DNA from: Thermoleophilia bacterium
GTDB lineage: Bacteria > Actinomycetota > Thermoleophilia > Gaiellales > Gaiellaceae
Reading direction: 5' to 3'
NCBI GenBank assembly: GCA_013362295.1
Contig: JABFWJ010000418.1
Location: 1 to 9,862, forward strand
DNA length: 9,862 bases
Below are positions 6,844 through 9,862 of the stretch, one piece after another. The translations under genes were made by a program, and so were the position numbers. Below the pieces are notes generated by a model that was not told the origin of the DNA, did not search any database, and saw nothing but the letters and a program-made list of their open reading frames with translations. Position 1 is the stretch's first letter, and each line of letters begins with the position of its first letter.

Positions 6844-6864
6844 GTGTCTGACACCGGACATGGC
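6844..6864 (+). repeat. 21-bp direct repeat, copy 2
   Basis: The sequence reads GTGTCTGACACCGG, then A, then CATGGC, 121 bp downstream of copy 1. Here only the inner 5-bp arms (GTGTC and GACAC) pair, so the longer palindrome of copy 1 is not kept. The copy ends 56 bases before the start of the PilB-like gene. Confidence 0.8.
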
Positions 6865-6911
6865 GGTTCGCTCCAGGCGGCGGACTCAGGTCCGGCCGCC
6901 CGGGCGCCGAT

Positions 6912-6915
6912 AGGG
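6912..6915 (+). promoter_or_regulatory. Ribosome binding site of the PilB-like gene
   Basis: AGGG, within AGGGAAGG, lies 5 bases upstream of GTG 6921. It favours this start over the in-frame GTG at 6954, which would cut into the region just before the MshEN domain. Confidence 0.5.
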
Positions 6916-6920
6916 AAGGC

Positions 6921-8597
6921 GTGGAGGCCGCCGCCGTCCCTCAGCCGACCCCTGTGCTCCGTCTCGGGGAGCTGCTCGTGCGGGCCGGGCACGCGACGCA
7001 GGAACACGTCGACCAGGCGCTCGAGCTCCAGCCGGTGCTGCGCAGGCGGCTGGGCGAGATCCTCGTCGAGAAGCGCTGGGCGACACCGCGCGCGATCGCG
7101 GAGGCGCTCGCCGAGCAGTACGGGCTCGACTTCGTCGACCTCGCGCAGACCGCGGTCGACGCGAGCGCCGCGGGGCTCCTCCAGGAAGGCTTTGCGATCG
7201 GCCACCAGGCGCTGCCGGTCCGGTACGTGGACGAGCACCACGTCCAGGTCGCCGTCGCCGACCCGACGAATCTGCGCACGACCGACGAGCTGCGGCTTGC
7301 GCTCGGCCTCGGCTTCACGCTCGCGGTCGCTTCGGCGGACGCACTCGAGTCCACGATCCAGCGCGCCTACCGGCTGACGGTCGCCGTCAGCGACCGCGCG
7401 CCCGAGTTCGAGCAGGTCGACGACGAGAGCGTCGCCGACGGCGCGCTCGACCTGGTCAACGACCTGATCGGCCGCGCCGTCAACTCGGGCGCGTCCGACA
7501 TCCACCTCAACCCGCAGCCGCGCGAAGTGCTCGTGCGCTTCCGCGTCGACGGCGTCCTGCGCGACGAGCCGCCGATCGACAAGCGCCTGCAGAACGCGAC
7601 CGCCGCGCGCGTGAAGGTGATGGCGCAGCTCGACATCGCGGAGAAGCGCATGCCCCAGGACGGCTCGTTCGTCGTCTACATCGCCGGCAATCCCGTCGAC
7701 GTGCGCGCCGCCGTCCTCCCGACCAAGCACGGAGAGCAGGTCGTGCTGCGCGTGTTGCGGCGCGAGTCGAAGCTCGAGTTGCCGCGCCTCGGGATGAGCC
7801 CCGAGATGGAGGCCGTGTTCACGCACGCGATCGAGCAGCCGCACGGCGCGGTGATCAGCTGCGGCCCCACCGGCTCGGGCAAGACCACGACGCTGTACGC
7901 CGCACTCGACCGCCTGAACGACGGGTTGCGCTCGATCGCCACGATCGAGGACCCCGTCGAGTATCAGCTGCCCGGCGTGATGCAGATGGAGGTCCACGGC
8001 AAGATCAACCTCACCTTCGGCCGCGGGCTGCGCACGATCCTGCGCGCCGACCCTGAGGTGATCCTCGTCGGCGAGATCCGCGACGAGGAGACGGCGAAGA
8101 TCGCCATCCAGGCCGCGATGACCGGCCACCTCGTCCTCACGACGCTGCACACGAACGACGCCGCGAGCGCGATTGCGCGCATGCGCACCCTCGGCGTCGA
8201 TCCCGACCTGCTCGCGGGCTCGATCAACTGCATCGTCTCGCAGCGCCTCGCGCGCCGGCTGTGCATGCATTGCCGCGAGCCGTACGAGCCGACCCAGGAG
8301 CAGGCCATGTCGATGAATCTCATCTCCGCGGGCGCCAACCCGACGCTCTACCGCGCCGCGGGCTGCCTGCAGTGCGGCAACACCGGCTACTCCGGTCGCG
8401 TCGCGCTCTACGAGCTGATGCCGGTGCACGGGCTCGGCCGTGTCCTGCTCGACGGCTCGACCGACGAGATCTTCGACGCCGCCGTCGCCGCGGGGATGCG
8501 CACGCTGCGCGAGGACGGCATCCGCCAGTCGCTCGCCGGCGTGACGACGCTCGAGGAAGTACGCCGCATCACCGGCGATCGCCGCCTGCTGGCGTAG
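6921..8597 (+). CDS. pilB: GspE/PilB-family secretion or type IV pilus assembly ATPase with MshEN domain
   Basis: Hexameric ATPases of this family power pilin polymerisation or type II secretion from the cytoplasmic face. The protein has 558 residues from GTG 6921. Residues 14-66 form an MshEN domain: two 24-residue units starting RLGELLVRAG and RLGEILVEKR and ending in Gln37 and Gln66, with a 5-residue spacer. This matches the known c-di-GMP-binding pattern except for Arg52 where the second unit should have Gly. The middle domain contains SDIHLNP (192-198). The ATPase core has Walker A GPTGSGKT (315-322), Asp box TIEDPVEY (from 341), Walker B EVILVGEIRDEE (from 379) and His box LHTND (His410). 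A zinc site follows, with Cys448, Cys451, Cys482 and Cys485. The zinc site and MshEN favour an assembly (PilB/GspE) over a retraction (PilT) ATPase. No pilC, pilT, pilM or pilin gene is in the window, so the choice between pilus and secretion system is open. Confidence 0.93.
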   Translation: MEAAAVPQPTPVLRLGELLVRAGHATQEHVDQALELQPVLRRRLGEILVEKRWATPRAIAEALAEQYGLDFVDLAQTAVDASAAGLLQEGFAIGHQALPVRYVDEHHVQVAVADPTNLRTTDELRLALGLGFTLAVASADALESTIQRAYRLTVAVSDRAPEFEQVDDESVADGALDLVNDLIGRAVNSGASDIHLNPQPREVLVRFRVDGVLRDEPPIDKRLQNATAARVKVMAQLDIAEKRMPQDGSFVVYIAGNPVDVRAAVLPTKHGEQVVLRVLRRESKLELPRLGMSPEMEAVFTHAIEQPHGAVISCGPTGSGKTTTLYAALDRLNDGLRSIATIEDPVEYQLPGVMQMEVHGKINLTFGRGLRTILRADPEVILVGEIRDEETAKIAIQAAMTGHLVLTTLHTNDAASAIARMRTLGVDPDLLAGSINCIVSQRLARRLCMHCREPYEPTQEQAMSMNLISAGANPTLYRAAGCLQCGNTGYSGRVALYELMPVHGLGRVLLDGSTDEIFDAAVAAGMRTLREDGIRQSLAGVTTLEEVRRITGDRRLLA

Positions 8598-8625
8598 GCT
8601 TCGCGACGCGGGGTCCCGCTCGACG

Positions 8626-8631
8626 AGGAGG
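8626..8631 (+). promoter_or_regulatory. Consensus ribosome binding site of the DUF4389 gene
   Basis: AGGAGG lies 9 bases before ATG 8641, within the 43-bp gap after the PilB-like gene. It is a full match to the Shine-Dalgarno consensus and fixes the start. Confidence 0.75.
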
Positions 8632-8640
8632 CAGGTAGCC

Positions 8641-9279
8641 ATGGAAGCAGGCGCCCCGTACCCCGTGCAGCTCGCGGTCGAGTACCCCGAGCGCGATCTC
8701 AACCGGCTCACGACCGCGTTCAGGCTGATCGTCGCGATCCCGGTCGTGATCGTGCTCGCAACCGTCGGCGGGAGCCAGAGCAGCACGTTCGAATCCGGCA
8801 GGCAGACGTGGACGGTCGCCGCCGGGGCCGGAGGGCTCCTCGTTCTCGGGCCGCTCCTGATGATCCTCTTCCGGCAGAAGTACCCGCGCTGGTGGTTCGA
8901 CTGGAACCTCGAGCTGCTGCGCTTCGAGAACCGCGTCGGCGTCTATCTCGCGCTGATGGACGACCGCTATCCGTCGACCGACGAGCGCCAGGCAGTCGCG
9001 CTCGACTTCCCGTATCCGGACGCCAAGCAAGGGCTGAACCGCTGGCTGCCGCTCGTCAAGTGGCTGCTCGCGATCCCGCACTACATCGCGCTCTTCTTCC
9101 TCTGGATCGGGGTGCTGATCGCCGTGATCGTCGCGTGGTTCGCGATCCTCTTCACCGGTCGCTATCCGCGTGGGCTGTTCGATTACGTCCTCGGCGTGTT
9201 CAGGTGGACGAATCGTGTGGTCGGCTACGCGTTCGTGTTGGTCACCGACCGGTATCCGCCGTTCCGGCTCGGCCCGTAG
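8641..9279 (+). CDS. DUF4389 domain membrane protein
   Basis: This is a 212-residue integral membrane protein with no established function. The ending RYPRGLFDYVLGVFRW (174-189) and ATG start with AYAFVLVTDRYPPF-type C-terminus are characteristic of DUF4389 proteins. Hydrophobic segments lie at about 27-42, 58-77 and 136-171, the last long enough for two helices. The two halves are clearly related. NRLTTAFRLIVAIP (21-34) mirrors NRWLPLVKWLLAIP (133-146). KYPRWWFDWNLELLRFENRV (80-99) mirrors RYPRGLFDYVLGVFRWTNRV (174-193). LMDDRYPS (105-112) mirrors VTDRYPP (201-207). The loop at 43-56 is the least conserved part. There is no signal peptide or catalytic motif that I can see. The gene sits 43 bp after the PilB-like gene on the same strand, so co-transcription is possible, but a functional link to pili is not shown. 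Confidence 0.9.
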   Translation: MEAGAPYPVQLAVEYPERDLNRLTTAFRLIVAIPVVIVLATVGGSQSSTFESGRQTWTVAAGAGGLLVLGPLLMILFRQKYPRWWFDWNLELLRFENRVGVYLALMDDRYPSTDERQAVALDFPYPDAKQGLNRWLPLVKWLLAIPHYIALFFLWIGVLIAVIVAWFAILFTGRYPRGLFDYVLGVFRWTNRVVGYAFVLVTDRYPPFRLGP

Positions 9280-9862
9280 AGGGATCGACGAGCGTCGTCG
9301 CGAAGCAGAGGCACGCGACGACGAGGAAGCCGATGCGGCCGTCGCCCGGCAGCGAGAAGGTCAGGCCGAGGAGCGGCGTGCCGACGAGGATGGTCGCCGC
9401 GGCGATCATGTTCACGAAGCCGATCGCGGCCGCAGGCGCGTCCGGCCGGAGCCGCTGGGCGCCCGCGAAGGCGGGCGCGAACGGGATCCCGGCCGCGAGG
9501 CCGACGAGCGCGGCCGCGGCGACGGCCAGCGGAAGCGGCTTCGCGATCGCGAGCACGGCGACCCCCACACCGGAGGCGACGAAGCTCAGCCGGATCAGCG
9601 CCGGGCGCTCGAGCAGCCGGCCGCCGAGCGGCCGCGAGATCACGCCGAGGAAGAGCACGAGCCCGCCCGCGACGCCGGCCACCCGCTCCGGCTCGCCCCC
9701 GGCCCGGTGGAGGAGGCTGACGACCCAGTTGCCGACGATCACCGAGAGCCCGAACGACGCGGCGTGGATCCCCGCGAGCGGCAGCAGCCTGCGGTCGACG
9801 ACCGTCGCCAGACCACGCGTCGGGGGCGGCCGCTCCGGCCCGCGCGGCGCGATCGCGACCAG
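9242..9862 (-). CDS. MFS transporter, C-terminal half (5' end outside the window)
   Basis: On the minus strand a frame is open from the window edge at 9862 to a TGA at 9242-9244, 206 visible residues with no stop. It reads as the second half of a major facilitator superfamily carrier. A charged, proline-rich cytosolic loop (APRGPERPPPTRG) is followed by hydrophobic segments starting LLPLAGIHAASFGLSVIVGN. The loop after the next helix, FLGVISRPLGGRLLERP, has the RPxGGR pattern typical of the MFS helix 8-9 loop. Further membrane segments are VGVAVLAIAKPLPLAVAAAA, AAAIGFVNMIAAATILVGTP and GFLVVACLCFATTLV. A GTG at 9740-9742 lies inside the first hydrophobic stretch and is unlikely to be the start. 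The substrate cannot be told. The last 12 codons run antisense to the end of the DUF4389 gene. Confidence 0.85.
   Translation of the reverse strand: MVAIAPRGPERPPPTRGLATVVDRRLLPLAGIHAASFGLSVIVGNWVVSLLHRAGGEPERVAGVAGGLVLFLGVISRPLGGRLLERPALIRLSFVASGVGVAVLAIAKPLPLAVAAAALVGLAAGIPFAPAFAGAQRLRPDAPAAAIGFVNMIAAATILVGTPLLGLTFSLPGDGRIGFLVVACLCFATTLVDPSTGRAGTADTGR

Larger units (their letters stand above)
6620..6920. other. Non-coding, repeat-rich gap between argF and the PilB-like gene
   Basis: This 301-bp gap is the only sizeable stretch without a convincing gene. Open frames cross it on both strands, but they show no family motifs and run into the flanking genes out of frame. It holds two tandem hairpins, a 19-21 bp palindrome, a 21-bp direct repeat pair and further smaller inverted repeats. 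It must also contain the promoter of the PilB-like gene unless that is read through from argF. No clear -35/-10 pair could be picked out. Confidence 0.75.

Noticed and set aside
6532..6861. A minus-strand open frame covering the repeat block, a possible small gene of a mobile element.
   Set aside because: It runs through the hairpins and into antisense argF without any motif or ribosome site I could support.
6739..7377. A plus-strand frame with an ATG inside the palindrome, running into the PilB-like gene out of frame.
   Set aside because: Most of it overlaps the ATPase in another frame and the translation is Arg/Ser-rich without motifs.
6705..8786. A 693-codon open frame on the minus strand across the PilB-like gene.
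   Set aside because: It is antisense to a strongly supported ATPase, has low-complexity composition and no recognisable motif.

Overview
This is a very GC-rich (about 70% by eye), densely coding window from a bacterium. The base composition, the frequent GTG/TTG starts, a clustered arginine operon with its own ArgR, and a DUF4389 membrane protein suggest Actinomycetota. A deep lineage such as Thermoleophilia is my best guess, but that is inference; no rRNA or other phylogenetic marker is present.

Positions 1-6619 hold one uninterrupted arginine biosynthesis operon on the + strand: argJ (5' end outside the window), argB, argD, argR, argG, argH, argF. Together these genes take glutamate, through N-acetylated intermediates, to ornithine (ArgJ, ArgB, ArgD; ArgC is presumably upstream). 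They then go from ornithine to citrulline (ArgF), argininosuccinate (ArgG) and arginine (ArgH). ArgR, the arginine-sensing regulator, is encoded in the middle. All six internal junctions can be read as the same 4-base overlap (GTGA five times, TTGA once), so every gene after argJ would start with a non-ATG codon. Notable points are a minimal ArgB with no room for an arginine-sensing N-terminal helix, an ArgG of the long E. coli-like type, a short ArgH, an Asp-to-Asn change in the ArgR co-repressor loop, and argF placed last.

Positions 6620-6920 are the only substantial non-coding gap. It is packed with inverted and direct repeats: four copies of a 10-base word in alternating orientation with exact 11-base spacers, forming two 14-bp hairpins, followed by two copies of a 21-bp repeat with a palindromic core, 121 bp apart. 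It looks like a terminator or REP-like composite element and is the least explained part of the window.

Positions 6921-8597 encode a GspE/PilB-type ATPase with an N-terminal MshEN domain. That domain carries the tandem 24-residue c-di-GMP-binding pattern, with one substitution. It is followed at 8641-9279 by a DUF4389 membrane protein that is visibly an internal duplication. On the opposite strand, 9242-9862, lies the C-terminal half of an MFS transporter, open to the window edge. Its 3' end overlaps the DUF4389 gene by 38 bp, tail to tail.

I did not find a clearly new multi-gene system. The most useful leads are the repeat cluster, the probable second-messenger control of the pilus ATPase, and the signs of unusual feedback control in the arginine operon.
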